This document shows, one piece after another, positions 33,814-42,659 of a DNA stretch of 64,000 bases. A program made the translations under genes and the position numbers. Numbering within the stretch: the stretch's first letter is position 1; each line of letters starts with the position of its first letter. The notes below the pieces were generated by a model. It did not search any database. It was not told where the DNA came from and saw nothing but the letters and a program-made list of their open reading frames with translations. Source of the stretch: Hyphomonas sp. TMED17 (lineage in GTDB: Bacteria; Pseudomonadota; Alphaproteobacteria; Caulobacterales; Hyphomonadaceae). The stretch spans positions 8,084 to 72,083 of the forward strand of contig NHBW01000007.1 of NCBI GenBank assembly GCA_002172915.1, read 5' to 3'.

Positions 33814-34416
33814 CTATTTTCCACGATATTCATAAATACGGTAACTCCAATACCCGTCACCGCCATCCCGGACACAAACCCAGCCAAGGCGCGTCAAAGG
33901 GCGTTGTAGCATTCGGTTAAACCAGCCGTGCGCCGCTAGATAAACACTTCCTTCTGCCGCCTTTTCATGCAGAGAAATAGCGGCCTCTCCGGCTCTGTTT
34001 CGGGCTTGGCGAAAGGATTCACCGTCAAGACTATGGCCGGCCAGCCAGCATATCCGCGCCAGAACATTCCATGTTTTTGGTAGATATTTTGCGCCTGTTA
34101 AGCGCGGCGGCGGCAGCGGGGCCTCATTATACACCGGATCTTGGGATGGTGACCGGCCACCGGATGCAAACTGCGCTGTTTCGACGGCTCGTAAACGTGC
34201 CGAGCTAAGGACAAAATCAACGCCGTCAACGGCGGCAACGAGGTTTTCCGGCGGCGCCTGATCGGCAGCCAGCCGTCCCGCCTCGTAGCGATTCCACCAG
34301 TCGCGATATTCCGACCAGTTTAGTTTTGGTCCGGCAGCCCTGTCCAGAGCCGGACGGCCATGCCTAGAGACAATAATAGGCCCGCGGGGAATGCTGCGTA
34401 CCAACAATTTAGACAT
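33814..34416 (-). CDS. Histidine phosphatase superfamily protein
   Basis: A 200-residue member of the phosphoglycerate mutase-like fold. The catalytic RHG motif is at residues 18-20 (VSRHGRP), and the second catalytic His is His163 in LAAHGWFNRML; SSARLRAVETA supplies an expected Arg region. The substrate is unknown. It lies between lepB and xseB on the same strand with about 70-100 base gaps, so co-transcription is possible but not shown. Confidence 0.75.
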   Translation of the reverse strand: MSKLLVRSIPRGPIIVSRHGRPALDRAAGPKLNWSEYRDWWNRYEAGRLAADQAPPENLVAAVDGVDFVLSSARLRAVETAQFASGGRSPSQDPVYNEAPLPPPRLTGAKYLPKTWNVLARICWLAGHSLDGESFRQARNRAGEAAISLHEKAAEGSVYLAAHGWFNRMLQRPLTRLGWVCVRDGGDGYWSYRIYEYRGK

Positions 34417-34512
34417 GACCTATGAAAACTCCGAACAACGCCCCGAACAAAAGGTCTTAGCGCGTTTTTCGCACGAGGAAAATGGTTTAAGTTCGGCTAA
34501 TTCCGACCCGGT

Positions 34513-35373
34513 TTACAAACCACGCCAAACCCGCGACTTCATACATGGCTCGGCGCCTGCCCGCCGACAACTATAGGTACTAAAAAGAACCGTGTCGGCG
34601 CGCCCGATCAGGTTGTTAAAAGGAACAAATCCGATCGACGCCCGTTTTTCGGAAATACCATTTCTCGGATTACAGCCTGACTCCGCAATGATACCGGCCG
34701 CTGCCTGCGGACAATGTCCTGATACGGCCCGGGCATCGACCGAATTATCACGATTATCACCCATGAAAAAATAATGCCCCTCCGGAACAATGAAAGTCGG
34801 CGTATTATCCAGATACGAAACATTTTCCCACGTGTGAGCGAGCCAGCTAACATCGTCAATACGCTCGCGATACTCACGCGCCAGAACCGGTACGTTACGC
34901 CCATTCTCAATATAACGAACCCGCCCGATAAAATCCCGCTGGATAGGACTTCCATTCAGTAGAATGTGACCATTCCGAAGCCGAATTTCATCGCCAGGAA
35001 TACCGATAATTCGTTTAATCATGACCCGTGGTGTGTGGGGGTGCTCGAATACCGCAATGTCGCCCCGCTTCGGCTGCGACACCAGAATCCTGCCATTCGG
35101 AAGGGGCAGATATCGGCCGAAACTAAACGGCAGCGAATGTCTCGAATAGCCATAGGCGAACTTGTTTACCGCAACCCGGTCACCGACCTGCAAATTAGGA
35201 ACCATACTCTCTGAGGGAATAACCCGAAGCTCATAGAAAAGACCTGAAAAAATGAGAAAAACCGGAATAAAGACCGACAGAGTCGCGCCCCATTCGCGAA
35301 GCTCGTTCTTGATACGATCGGAAAGACCCAAGGGCAGGTCCACGACATCATGCTTGGTCGAGTTTTCAGCCAT
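34513..35373 (-). CDS. lepB: Signal peptidase I
   Basis: Membrane serine protease that removes signal peptides from exported proteins. In 286 residues there is one transmembrane segment (about 31-47) followed by the catalytic Ser56 in IPSESMVPNL and the general-base Lys120 in VMIKRIIGIPGDE. The GDNRDNSVDAR box is present. AAGGAG precedes the ATG. It would process the several exported enzymes predicted in this window. Confidence 0.96.
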   Translation of the reverse strand: MAENSTKHDVVDLPLGLSDRIKNELREWGATLSVFIPVFLIFSGLFYELRVIPSESMVPNLQVGDRVAVNKFAYGYSRHSLPFSFGRYLPLPNGRILVSQPKRGDIAVFEHPHTPRVMIKRIIGIPGDEIRLRNGHILLNGSPIQRDFIGRVRYIENGRNVPVLAREYRERIDDVSWLAHTWENVSYLDNTPTFIVPEGHYFFMGDNRDNSVDARAVSGHCPQAAAGIIAESGCNPRNGISEKRASIGFVPFNNLIGRADTVLFSTYSCRRAGAEPCMKSRVWRGL

Positions 35374-35538
35374 GCTCTACTCCTTCATAAGCCTCTCGCC
35401 GGACATTGAGACTGTTTCCGCCGGTTTATGATACTGATCGTGGTCTCGCACAACCGTCTGCCCATTTGCTTTAGCTTGATTGTGAAGACCCGCCTATGAT
35501 GTAAAAACACCACATGCGGGGTTCGTATAAAATATTGG

Positions 35539-36606
35539 CTACGCCGCGCGATACCAGCTAACACCATCCGCATCCTCGCTGAAGGTGACTTTCCCCTGCC
35601 CGATCAGAAAATTCAGATGAGCAAGGGCCTCGCCTGTCGCCATGTTCAGAACATCATCATTGATAGCTCGACCGAAAATGGCCGGAAATATATCAACAAC
35701 CCGACGCGGGGCCTGCGTGACGCTCTGCAACAGACGTTTAAGCGCGATTTCATGCCCCCGTATCAGATGGTCCAGCCGGTCATGCGCTCCGAAAAAAGGC
35801 TCATTATGAGCCGGCAGAACCAATGTATTTGCGGCTACTGCATTCTTGAGTTTAGCACAGCTGTTGAGCCAGTCAGCCAGCGGATTCGCCTTCGGCTCGG
35901 TAGGAAACACCGACACATTGGAAGAAATACGCGGCAGAAGCTGATCGCCGGAAATTAATACTCCGAGCGCCGGACAATACAGACAGGCGTGTTCGGGAGA
36001 ATGCCCGTTCCCAATAATGACCGTCCAGGTCTGACCAGCCATCTCGAAATTCTGGTGATCTTCGATTCGGACATAGGAATCAGGCAATTGCGACAATGCC
36101 CGGCCAAATCGTCCGAACCGGGCAACATAATCATCAATGTGATGTGGTTGCCAACCGGCCCGCTTACAGAAGTCGATGGCTTCACGCGGCGCGTCGCGGC
36201 CGGTATCGGACACCAGCATCCGGCTCGTGATATACTCTAACCGGCTGATCCAGAACTCTGCCCCCGGGAATTTGCGATAGAGCCATCCCGCATTACCGAT
36301 ATGGTCGGGATGCATATGAGTCACGATAATCCGCCAGACCGGCCGTCCCCCGAGTAATTCCGAAAAAATATCCCGCCAAGCCTGCTTGGTTTCAGGCAAT
36401 GGCATACCCGTATCAACAATGGTCCAGCCACGAGGACCATCATCAATCAGCCACAAATTTATACATTGCAGCGAAAAGGGGAGCGGCATTCGAACCCAGT
36501 GAATGCCCGGTGCCACTTTCATCGTCTTACCAACTGCCGGCGTCTCGTCGCCATGTGGGTATTTCAATGCTGCACGACCAGCTGTTTTGCCTTCAAATCC
36601 ATCCAT
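35539..36606 (-). CDS. Metallo-beta-lactamase-fold hydrolase
   Basis: Binuclear-metal hydrolase of unknown substrate. The metal-binding motif is THMHPDHIG, with later ligands in GNGHSPEHA, SGDQ and PAHNEPF. The frame opens with a TTG at 36642, but I use the ATG at 36606 (355 residues), because the N-terminal pattern KYPHGDETPAVG...VAPGIHWVRMPLPF is usual in this family. A C-terminal extension of about 100 residues looks helical, as in members with a winged-helix tail. It is divergent from the MFS transporter gene. Confidence 0.82.
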   Translation of the reverse strand: MDGFEGKTAGRAALKYPHGDETPAVGKTMKVAPGIHWVRMPLPFSLQCINLWLIDDGPRGWTIVDTGMPLPETKQAWRDIFSELLGGRPVWRIIVTHMHPDHIGNAGWLYRKFPGAEFWISRLEYITSRMLVSDTGRDAPREAIDFCKRAGWQPHHIDDYVARFGRFGRALSQLPDSYVRIEDHQNFEMAGQTWTVIIGNGHSPEHACLYCPALGVLISGDQLLPRISSNVSVFPTEPKANPLADWLNSCAKLKNAVAANTLVLPAHNEPFFGAHDRLDHLIRGHEIALKRLLQSVTQAPRRVVDIFPAIFGRAINDDVLNMATGEALAHLNFLIGQGKVTFSEDADGVSWYRAA

Positions 36607-36796
36607 AATGATATTTTTGGCACAAGCCCGGGACGGCTCCAATCCATGACCAAGGGGCAGCTTTAATAAACTCTGACGGGGCCGCGCCCGAAATCCACCC
36701 GATACGCCCGAGCCAACAAAACGAGCCCATGCCTTGACGATGATCGCTTGCTAATAATTACAAAAGGAATACGACTTCTGGTTTGACGAGGCCGAG

Positions 36797-38026
36797 ATGC
36801 AGACAGAACCAGCTAAAGAAACACCGCTTCTGCCATTAACTACCATGCAAAAAGGCATTGTCGGCTTATCTAATCTGTCCATGGGCGTCGGCATGACGAT
36901 CAATTTCGTTGTTGTAACCCCGCTGGCACGCAGCGCCGGCCTCAGCGAAGTGCAGGTCGCCTGCATTATGGTGATATCTTCGGCGATTTACGCGCTGATG
37001 ATCCCGAAATGGGGCGAATGGGCTAACCGGTTCGGCAGAAAACGGGTCATGGTATTCTCGCTTTTCGCGATGGGCGGCACGAATATGGCCTTCCTCTTCG
37101 CGCTTGACGCCGCTTTGACGGGCGTCCTGACCGGTACATCAATGTTATTCACCTTGATGTTTGTGCGTATCTGGTTCGGCCTGCTGGCACCGGGATTACA
37201 GCCGGCCTCAATGGCGGCGCTGACTGATGCGACAACGTCGAAAGACCGTGCAGCGGGGCTTGGCATGCTCGGCGCCGCAATGAGCGTAGGGTCCGTCATC
37301 GGCCCGGCTGGTGCTGCGATTCTGGCCCCCTTCGGAGCACTGACACCCTTATGGGGATCAATCCTGCTTTCAATTGCCTGTAGCATGCTGATCGGGTTTG
37401 CGCTGCCAGCCACGCGTAAGGCGCAGCGTTCGTCCAGCCGTCCGAAACCGATTGCGATGCGCGATCCGAGAGTGTTACCGCACTTCACTTTCCTGTTTAT
37501 TTATTTCATCGGTGTCGCAATCATTCAGCAGACATTGGGCTGGTTTATCGAAGACCGCTATGCGCTGGCCGAAGACCAGACCGTATTATTTACCGGAACC
37601 GCGTTTGCCTGTCTGGCATCAATGATGGTGATTGTTCAATTCGGCTACATCCAGCCACAGAAACCGGACCCGCGTAAATCCCTGCCAATCGGCCTCGGAC
37701 TGATTGCCATCGGCTATTTTGCAGTCACACTGGTCACACCGTTCTGGGGCCTGTGTCTGGCATTCCTGATTATCGGCGGTGGCGCGGCGCTAACCGTGCC
37801 ATCCGCCAATGCAATTGGCAGCCTCGCCGTTGCCCGCCATGAACAGGCTTCGGCAGCCGCCCTGCTTGCTGCGGCACCGCCGGCGGCTTTTATTTTCGGA
37901 CCTCTGATCGGCGCTTTCCTGTACCAGGCATCAATGCAGCTACCCTTCCTCTTGTCCAGCGTCGTAATGGCGGTGCTGGCTGCCTATGCTTTTTCACGCA
38001 TCGACCGCGAGATCAAAGCCGGTTAG
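36797..38026 (+). CDS. MFS transporter, drug-efflux-like
   Basis: Twelve-helix major facilitator of 409 residues; the substrate is unknown. Motif A is [14 protein letters not shown] between the second and third helices, as in TetA-like and other antiporters. A GPAGAAIL stretch later in the N-half resembles the efflux motif C. GAGG is five bases before the ATG. Its stop codon overlaps the stop of the convergent phhB gene by four bases. Confidence 0.87.
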   Translation: MQTEPAKETPLLPLTTMQKGIVGLSNLSMGVGMTINFVVVTPLARSAGLSEVQVACIMVISSAIYALMIPKWGEWANRFGRKRVMVFSLFAMGGTNMAFLFALDAALTGVLTGTSMLFTLMFVRIWFGLLAPGLQPASMAALTDATTSKDRAAGLGMLGAAMSVGSVIGPAGAAILAPFGALTPLWGSILLSIACSMLIGFALPATRKAQRSSSRPKPIAMRDPRVLPHFTFLFIYFIGVAIIQQTLGWFIEDRYALAEDQTVLFTGTAFACLASMMVIVQFGYIQPQKPDPRKSLPIGLGLIAIGYFAVTLVTPFWGLCLAFLIIGGGAALTVPSANAIGSLAVARHEQASAAALLAAAPPAAFIFGPLIGAFLYQASMQLPFLLSSVVMAVLAAYAFSRIDREIKAG

Positions 38027-38322
38027 CTGGCCAGTAGTTTCTCCGACAAAGCATCCATAAAGCCGGCGAGTTCGACATCCAGCGTCGTTACGCCATTCGC
38101 ATCATGCGTTGTAAGCGTTACGTCCACACGATTATAAACATTAAACCATTCCGGATGATGGTCCATTTGCTCGGCTTTAATCGCCGCCATTGTCATAAAT
38201 CCGAAAGCCATTTTGAAATCGGAGAACACAAAAGACTTCGAGATTGCGTCGCGTTTATCGGTCGTCGCCCCCCAGTCGGAAACACTCGCAAGTGCGGCAT
38301 CCGCCCCCAGTAATTCAGCCAT
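38023..38322 (-). CDS. phhB: 4a-hydroxytetrahydrobiopterin dehydratase (pterin carbinolamine dehydratase)
   Basis: Recycles the hydroxylated pterin cofactor made by aromatic amino acid hydroxylases. The 99 residues show the family core [20 protein letters not shown] with the active-site histidines. AGGAG precedes the ATG. No phenylalanine hydroxylase is in the window, so its partner here is unknown; some members instead act in molybdopterin or transcription-factor roles. Confidence 0.92.
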   Translation of the reverse strand: MAELLGADAALASVSDWGATTDKRDAISKSFVFSDFKMAFGFMTMAAIKAEQMDHHPEWFNVYNRVDVTLTTHDANGVTTLDVELAGFMDALSEKLLAS

Positions 38323-38373
38323 ATCAGCTCCTTATTCATTATATTCCAATAAGATAAACGTCCTCAATAGTCC

Positions 38374-39027
38374 CTAAAATCCCTGAAATCCGGTAACTTG
38401 CCGTAAGTCGCCAAGTAGCTGCTCTTCACTCAGCACTTTAATTGTCGCCATGCCCATCGCTCTGGCCGGCTTGAGATTTATCCCGAGATCATCGAGATAA
38501 ACACACCGGGTCGGGTCGACCGACAATGTCTCAAACATAATCTGATAGATCCGAGGGTCAGGCTTTCGAATACCGAGCTTCGAGCTTTCAATAACATGAT
38601 CGAACACGTCGAGTACCGCTTTGGCGCGTGCGGCCTTATCGGCATCATCAGACATTGAAGCACCGCGACCAATCGGAGCATTATTAGTGATACAGGCAAC
38701 TTTTACATGCTGTTTGCAGATTTTAAGAGCGTCAACGACCCGCGGCCGGATATCACCGGCTAACAGACCCAGTATGTCCTTGCCATCGACCTCATGTCCC
38801 AAAAGACGACTTTCTGCCCGGAACAAATCGTCAAATCCGTCGGCATCAATCTCGGAACGTTCCAGCTGGGCCCAGGCATTAGTATCGCCATTGCGGGCGT
38901 TCACGCTGCGGATGAAATCCTTTGGCAGGCCGCGCTCTTCTTCATACCGGGAGAATGCCTCGAATGGCGATGACGTCAGGACGCCGCCAAAATCCCAAAT
39001 TACCGCGTCGAAATTGTCGCTCATCAT
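38374..39027 (-). CDS. HAD-superfamily hydrolase, subfamily IA
   Basis: A 217-residue phosphatase-like protein. Motif I is VIWDFGGVLTSSPFEAF, motif II lies in ACITNNAP, the Lys in SKLGIRKPDPRIYQ, and the acidic motif IV in CVYLDDLGINLKPARAMGM. The residue two after the nucleophile Asp is Gly rather than Asp, as in the YihX and ACAD10-HAD branches. Substrate unknown. It is transcribed in the same direction as phhB, 51 bases before it. Confidence 0.85.
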   Translation of the reverse strand: MMSDNFDAVIWDFGGVLTSSPFEAFSRYEEERGLPKDFIRSVNARNGDTNAWAQLERSEIDADGFDDLFRAESRLLGHEVDGKDILGLLAGDIRPRVVDALKICKQHVKVACITNNAPIGRGASMSDDADKAARAKAVLDVFDHVIESSKLGIRKPDPRIYQIMFETLSVDPTRCVYLDDLGINLKPARAMGMATIKVLSEEQLLGDLRQVTGFQGF

Positions 39028-39139
39028 GTACCCTTCACCTTACCTTTTCCATAGTTTCGCGTGTGTCTTCTCAAGTTGCAATCCATCAAAATCAAGGGAC
39101 GCTCGGGAAAACGCTTTTTAAACTTGGCGGTTTTGCGAG

Positions 39140-39535
39140 ATGGTTTACATTACGCTTATGATCAATCGCATTTTTCTGTCCACTGTCGCCGCAATGTTTT
39201 TTGCTTTCGGATACTGGTCAATTACAGCCCCCCTTATGATGACAAGCCAATTGGGAGTTGTCGTCAGCGGTCCCGCCGCTGCCTTTGAAATGCGCGGCGT
39301 GTATGGCGGGATCAGTCTTGGCGCGGCTCTGCTTTGCCTAGGCGGTGCCATTCACCGTACGTTGCAACGACCGGCCTTGTATTTCATCGCAACCTATATG
39401 GGCGGCTATGTCATCGGACGCGCGGTATCACTCGTGGCTGGCGATACTGCGCCAACAAATAGCTGGATCTTCGCAGGGTTTGAACTGGTCATTTTCCTTT
39501 GTGCCGCAACGATACTGCAACGTAGCCGCAAATAG
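39140..39535 (+). CDS. Small membrane protein, DUF4345-like
   Basis: A 131-residue protein with four predicted membrane segments (about 10-30, 50-70, 80-100 and 108-127). The GVYGGISLGAALLCLGG stretch matches the DUF4345 pattern. No catalytic motif is visible and the function is unknown. The start could also be the ATG at 39158. It is divergent from the HAD gene; a 210-base region after it, up to the convergent carbonic-anhydrase-like gene, shows no further feature I can support. Confidence 0.65.
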   Translation: MVYITLMINRIFLSTVAAMFFAFGYWSITAPLMMTSQLGVVVSGPAAAFEMRGVYGGISLGAALLCLGGAIHRTLQRPALYFIATYMGGYVIGRAVSLVAGDTAPTNSWIFAGFELVIFLCAATILQRSRK

Positions 39536-39745
39536 TCCTGCCTCCGCTAAGCCGATATCAAGGCAGCACCCGACTGACCGGCCGGGCTGATAAGGGTCTC
39601 CCGAGACAAGCCTGCGAACACTCTTATTACAAATAACGAGATGGCTTTCAAAACGCGCCGGCGCAATTCGATCCCGCATCGCGATAACCGCGCCCAAAAG
39701 TATCGAGCGACGTCAACCGTCAAGTCATATCGACATTAGCGCAGC

Positions 39746-40279
39746 TTAGACACTCATCGGCTGCAAACCGGTTTTGAACCGTTTCCAATTTGCAACATAA
39801 ACCGCAGCTGACCCGCGTAGCATTGCAATTTGCTCGGGACCCAGTGTCTTGATGATTTTGCCCGGAGCCCCCATAACCAGCGAATTATCGGGTATCACTT
39901 TGCCTTCCGGTATCAGGCTATGGGCACCGATAATACAGTTACGGCCGATCTCCGCGTTATTCATAATCGTCGCCCCGATGCCGATCAGGATTTCATCACC
40001 GATCGTGCAGCCATGTAGCATTACCATATGACCAACAGTGACATCGCGTCCAATATTCAGCGGACAGCCAATGTCGGTGTGAAGCACGCTACCGTCCTGA
40101 ATATTTGTGTTATCGCCAATATGGATCGGGTCATTGTCACCGCGCAGAACAGCATTGAACCAAACACTTGCGTTTTCGCCGAGTGTAACATTTCCAAGCA
40201 CGGTCGCATTTTCCGCCACCCAATAATTATCACTCGCTGGAACGGTCGGTTCCACACCATCCAAACTATACAAAGCCAT
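39746..40279 (-). CDS. Gamma-carbonic-anhydrase-family protein (left-handed beta-helix)
   Basis: Hexapeptide-repeat protein of 177 residues, forming trimers with metal at subunit interfaces. The three metal-binding histidines are His67 (VLHTDIG), His84 and His89 (VGHMVMLHG). The set is complete, so carbonic anhydrase activity is possible, though many YrdA/PaaY-type members have other or unproven roles. GGAG precedes the ATG. The divergent neighbour is the phoH leader region. Confidence 0.9.
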   Translation of the reverse strand: MALYSLDGVEPTVPASDNYWVAENATVLGNVTLGENASVWFNAVLRGDNDPIHIGDNTNIQDGSVLHTDIGCPLNIGRDVTVGHMVMLHGCTIGDEILIGIGATIMNNAEIGRNCIIGAHSLIPEGKVIPDNSLVMGAPGKIIKTLGPEQIAMLRGSAAVYVANWKRFKTGLQPMSV

Positions 40280-40342
40280 ACGTCTCTCTCCACATATCGG
40301 TAGCTATTCAATAATTGATTAACTTTGATATTCTAGATTTCA

Positions 40343-40482
40343 AAGAGATTCGGAGATTTGTGTGTCGATTGTCGATAATAAACCCCGGCCCTGCCCCCCG
40401 CCTGCAGCAATCACTGCAGGGAGGCTAAATCTCTTCTCATTTTTTCGTCGCCGCCGTGCCCTAGGGTCCGGCGGTTTTTTTT
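40343..40482 (+). promoter_or_regulatory. Structured leader upstream of phoH: candidate cis-regulatory RNA or small RNA
   Basis: Three sets of pairings are visible. A long-range stem joins AAGAGATT (40343-40350) to AATCTCTT (40428-40435), 8 bp. GAGATTT (40353-40359) can instead pair with AAATCTC (40427-40433), so the two are mutually exclusive. Inside is a perfect hairpin CCTGCAG (40401-40407)/CTGCAGG (40414-40420), which CCCTGC (40389-40394) can compete for via GCAGGG (40416-40421). An intrinsic terminator follows. The layout resembles a riboswitch or attenuator, but I recognise no known class, and a free-standing small RNA is equally possible. Confidence 0.5.
40451..40482 (+). terminator. 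Intrinsic terminator inside the phoH leader
   Basis: CCGCCG (40451-40456) pairs with CGGCGG (40469-40474), extended after one mismatch by GCCC/GGGT, and is followed at once by T8 (40475-40482). This is a strong Rho-independent signature. It ends 21 bases before the phoH ATG, and the AGGA ribosome site (40493-40496) lies just beyond it. Confidence 0.8.
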
Positions 40483-40503
40483 CGCCTAAAATAGGACTTA
40501 CAC

Positions 40504-41307
40504 ATGGGTAAACGCGCAGCCAGAAAACACCAAAAAGTTCAGAATAGTTTCGATGCAATATATGGTATCGAGCCGAGCGGTCTTAGCGACACAAAGCTCT
40601 ATGCAATCAATGGCGGCGGGTGGCATCCTGATCAGGCGCGACATGACCGCGAGCAACATCCAGCAGACACGGCACGGAGCCAGCGGTATCAACGAACAAT
40701 CAAACCAAGATCGGATAATCAGGCCCGACTTATCGAAGCGCTTGAAAACAAGGCTCTGATCATGGCACTTGGACCGGCGGGAACCGGCAAAACCTATCTC
40801 GCTATCTGCAAGGCGGTCGAGGCATTGCTAGCGGGCAAAGTCGCCAAAATCATTTTATCACGACCTGCCGTCGAAGCTGGCGAACAGATTGGCTTCTTAC
40901 CCGGTGCACTAGAGGACAAACTCGCGCCATATTTGCGGCCGCTCTATGACGCGCTAACCGATCGCATGAGTCCGGGACAGTTGAAACATTTGATGGCGGA
41001 CGGCACAATCGAAATCGCGCCAATAGGATTCATGCGCGGACGGACGCTTAACAACGCCTTTATCGTAATCGACGAAGCGCAAAACTGCACTTACACCCAG
41101 CTAAAAATGCTGCTGACGCGACTCGGCTGGCACTCAACCATGGCTATTACCGGCGACCCTGCGCAGACGGATTTACTGCCGGAATTATCAGGCCTTAAGA
41201 AAGCTGCCGAACGCCTGTCCGCTTTGCAAAAAGCTGCTGTGATCGAACTTGAAGGCAAAGACGTTGTTCGCCACCCGCTGGTCGCAGAAATGCTCGATGT
41301 CTTGTAG
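40504..41307 (+). CDS. PhoH-family ATPase, short form
   Basis: A 267-residue P-loop ATPase of the PhoH family, related to the helicase-like C-terminal half of PhoH2; the cellular role is poorly known (RNA metabolism or stress is suggested for the family). Walker A is GPAGTGKTYLA and Walker B is AFIVIDEAQNCTYTQLKMLLTR, followed by AITGDPAQTDLL. The first 80 residues are basic and polar with no clear domain. AGGA lies seven bases before the ATG. A structured leader with an intrinsic terminator sits just upstream. Confidence 0.9.
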   Translation: MGKRAARKHQKVQNSFDAIYGIEPSGLSDTKLYAINGGGWHPDQARHDREQHPADTARSQRYQRTIKPRSDNQARLIEALENKALIMALGPAGTGKTYLAICKAVEALLAGKVAKIILSRPAVEAGEQIGFLPGALEDKLAPYLRPLYDALTDRMSPGQLKHLMADGTIEIAPIGFMRGRTLNNAFIVIDEAQNCTYTQLKMLLTRLGWHSTMAITGDPAQTDLLPELSGLKKAAERLSALQKAAVIELEGKDVVRHPLVAEMLDVL

Positions 41308-41327
41308 CTAGGAAGGACTAAAAGCAA

Positions 41328-41355
41328 ACGGGGCGTGCATAACTGCACGCCCCGT
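41328..41355. terminator. Bidirectional terminator between phoH and the DUF3126 gene
   Basis: A perfect 11-bp stem, ACGGGGCGTGC (41328-41338) with GCACGCCCCGT (41345-41355), and a 6-base loop. It lies between two convergent genes. On the minus strand it is followed by TTTGCTTTT, a good terminator tail; on the plus strand there is no T-run, so it works best for the DUF3126 transcript. Confidence 0.8.
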
Positions 41356-41382
41356 CATCAGCGTTGTCGGCGACAGAGAAAT

Positions 41383-41589
41383 CTAGTCGAGATCCTCTTG
41401 CAGCACTGTCATATTCAACGCGTATGACACCTCGCCCTCGTCCTCATCCTTGTAAACAACAGCGATAAATTCGGATCCAAGATAGACCTCGACCGAGTCG
41501 CTGGTCTCCTTGCGGGCCGCCAACCTTATATCGGGGTTCAGTTTCTGTTTAAGATAGGCCTCTAACCGGAGGCTTTCTTCGCGCGTCAT
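41383..41589 (-). CDS. DUF3126 family small protein
   Basis: A 68-residue protein of the alphaproteobacterial DUF3126 family; function unknown. The sequence is EESLRLEAYLKQKLNP at the N-terminus, then a beta-hairpin-like DSVEVYLGSEFIAVVYKDED and an acidic end. AGGAG precedes the ATG. It ends at a strong stem-loop shared with phoH. About 200 bases upstream of it hold nothing recognisable. Confidence 0.85.
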   Translation of the reverse strand: MTREESLRLEAYLKQKLNPDIRLAARKETSDSVEVYLGSEFIAVVYKDEDEGEVSYALNMTVLQEDLD

Positions 41590-41795
41590 ATATCTTCTCC
41601 TGTCCGAACACCGGTCCCCTAAAGGGCCTAATAGACGTCATGTTTTTCAAAGCCTGCAATGAAATATCATGGCCTTGTTTCCTATCGAGCGACATATAGA
41701 CCACTTATCCAGCTGGAAAAGGTAGATCGCACAGCTGTTTGATGATGTGCTGCGGGATCAGATTGGTCGAGGGCCGAAATTGAGTAGATCTGAGC

Positions 41796-42575
41796 CTATT
41801 CGCCCTTCCAGTTCGGCTTCCGCTTTTCTGCGAAAGCCCGCGGGCCTTCGATAAAGTCCTGACTTTTCAGCATATCCATAATGGCCGGAAACTTGGTTTG
41901 AAACGCCGCTTCAAAATTCGCAACATCCAGCCCACCCATGACAGCCTGCTTCGACGCCCGAATCGACATCGGGCTACATTCGGCGATCATACCCGCCCAT
42001 TTTTTGGCTGCATCCATTAACTCAGCCTGCGGCACCACATCATTGACAAAGCCTAGCTCCTTGCCTTCGGCAGCAGAAACGTGCCGGCCTGTCATGATCA
42101 TGCCCATGGCACGTTTCAAACCGATTTGACGCGGCAGACGATGTAGCCCCCCGGCAAGGGCCGCCAGGCCGACTTTAGGCTCAGGTAGTGCGAAACGCGC
42201 CGTATCGGCCGCAATAATCAAATCACAGGCCAGCGCGATTTCAAAACCGCCGCCCATGGCCACGCCATTGACAGCTGCTATCACCGGCTTGTCGAGATCA
42301 TAACGGTTGGTCAGTCCGCCAAAGCCTGACGGAACCGGAAACATTTCCCCGCCTTCGGCCTGATAGCGCAGATCATTGCCAGCGCTAAATGCGCGATCGC
42401 CGGCACCGGTAATGATGGCAACCCACAAATCCTTATCGGCGGCAAAATCGTCAAATACCTCGCCCAGCGCTTTATTCGCTGGCGGATGCAACGCATTCAT
42501 TTTCTCGGGGCGATTCATCTCAACAACCAGGATGTTTCCATCACGACTGGTTTTCACAAATTCGGTATCGGCCAT
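41796..42575 (-). CDS. Enoyl-CoA hydratase/isomerase family protein
   Basis: Crotonase-fold enzyme of 259 residues. Both glutamates of true enoyl-CoA hydratases are conserved, Glu112 (GGGFEIALACD) and Glu132 (FALPEPKVG), exactly 20 residues apart, and the oxyanion-hole segments AFSAGNDLR and GVAMGGG are intact. It therefore probably hydrates an enoyl-CoA; the chain type is unknown. AAGGA precedes the ATG. It follows the GMC oxidoreductase by about 85 bases on the same strand. Confidence 0.88.
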   Translation of the reverse strand: MADTEFVKTSRDGNILVVEMNRPEKMNALHPPANKALGEVFDDFAADKDLWVAIITGAGDRAFSAGNDLRYQAEGGEMFPVPSGFGGLTNRYDLDKPVIAAVNGVAMGGGFEIALACDLIIAADTARFALPEPKVGLAALAGGLHRLPRQIGLKRAMGMIMTGRHVSAAEGKELGFVNDVVPQAELMDAAKKWAGMIAECSPMSIRASKQAVMGGLDVANFEAAFQTKFPAIMDMLKSQDFIEGPRAFAEKRKPNWKGE

Positions 42576-42659
42576 TTCTAGATCCTTCTTTTTAACCCCT
42601 CGAGCCTATTGTCACAATCTTTTGAATCAACCGTGACCTTAGGACATAAATGCCGCCAG

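Noticed and set aside
38374-39027. HAD protein with Gly two residues after the nucleophile Asp
   Set aside because: Known in YihX-like and ACAD10-HAD branches; not unusual enough to report as a finding.
39428-39697. Open frame of 89 codons on the minus strand
   Set aside because: Mostly antisense to the DUF4345-like gene, with no family resemblance or ribosome site.
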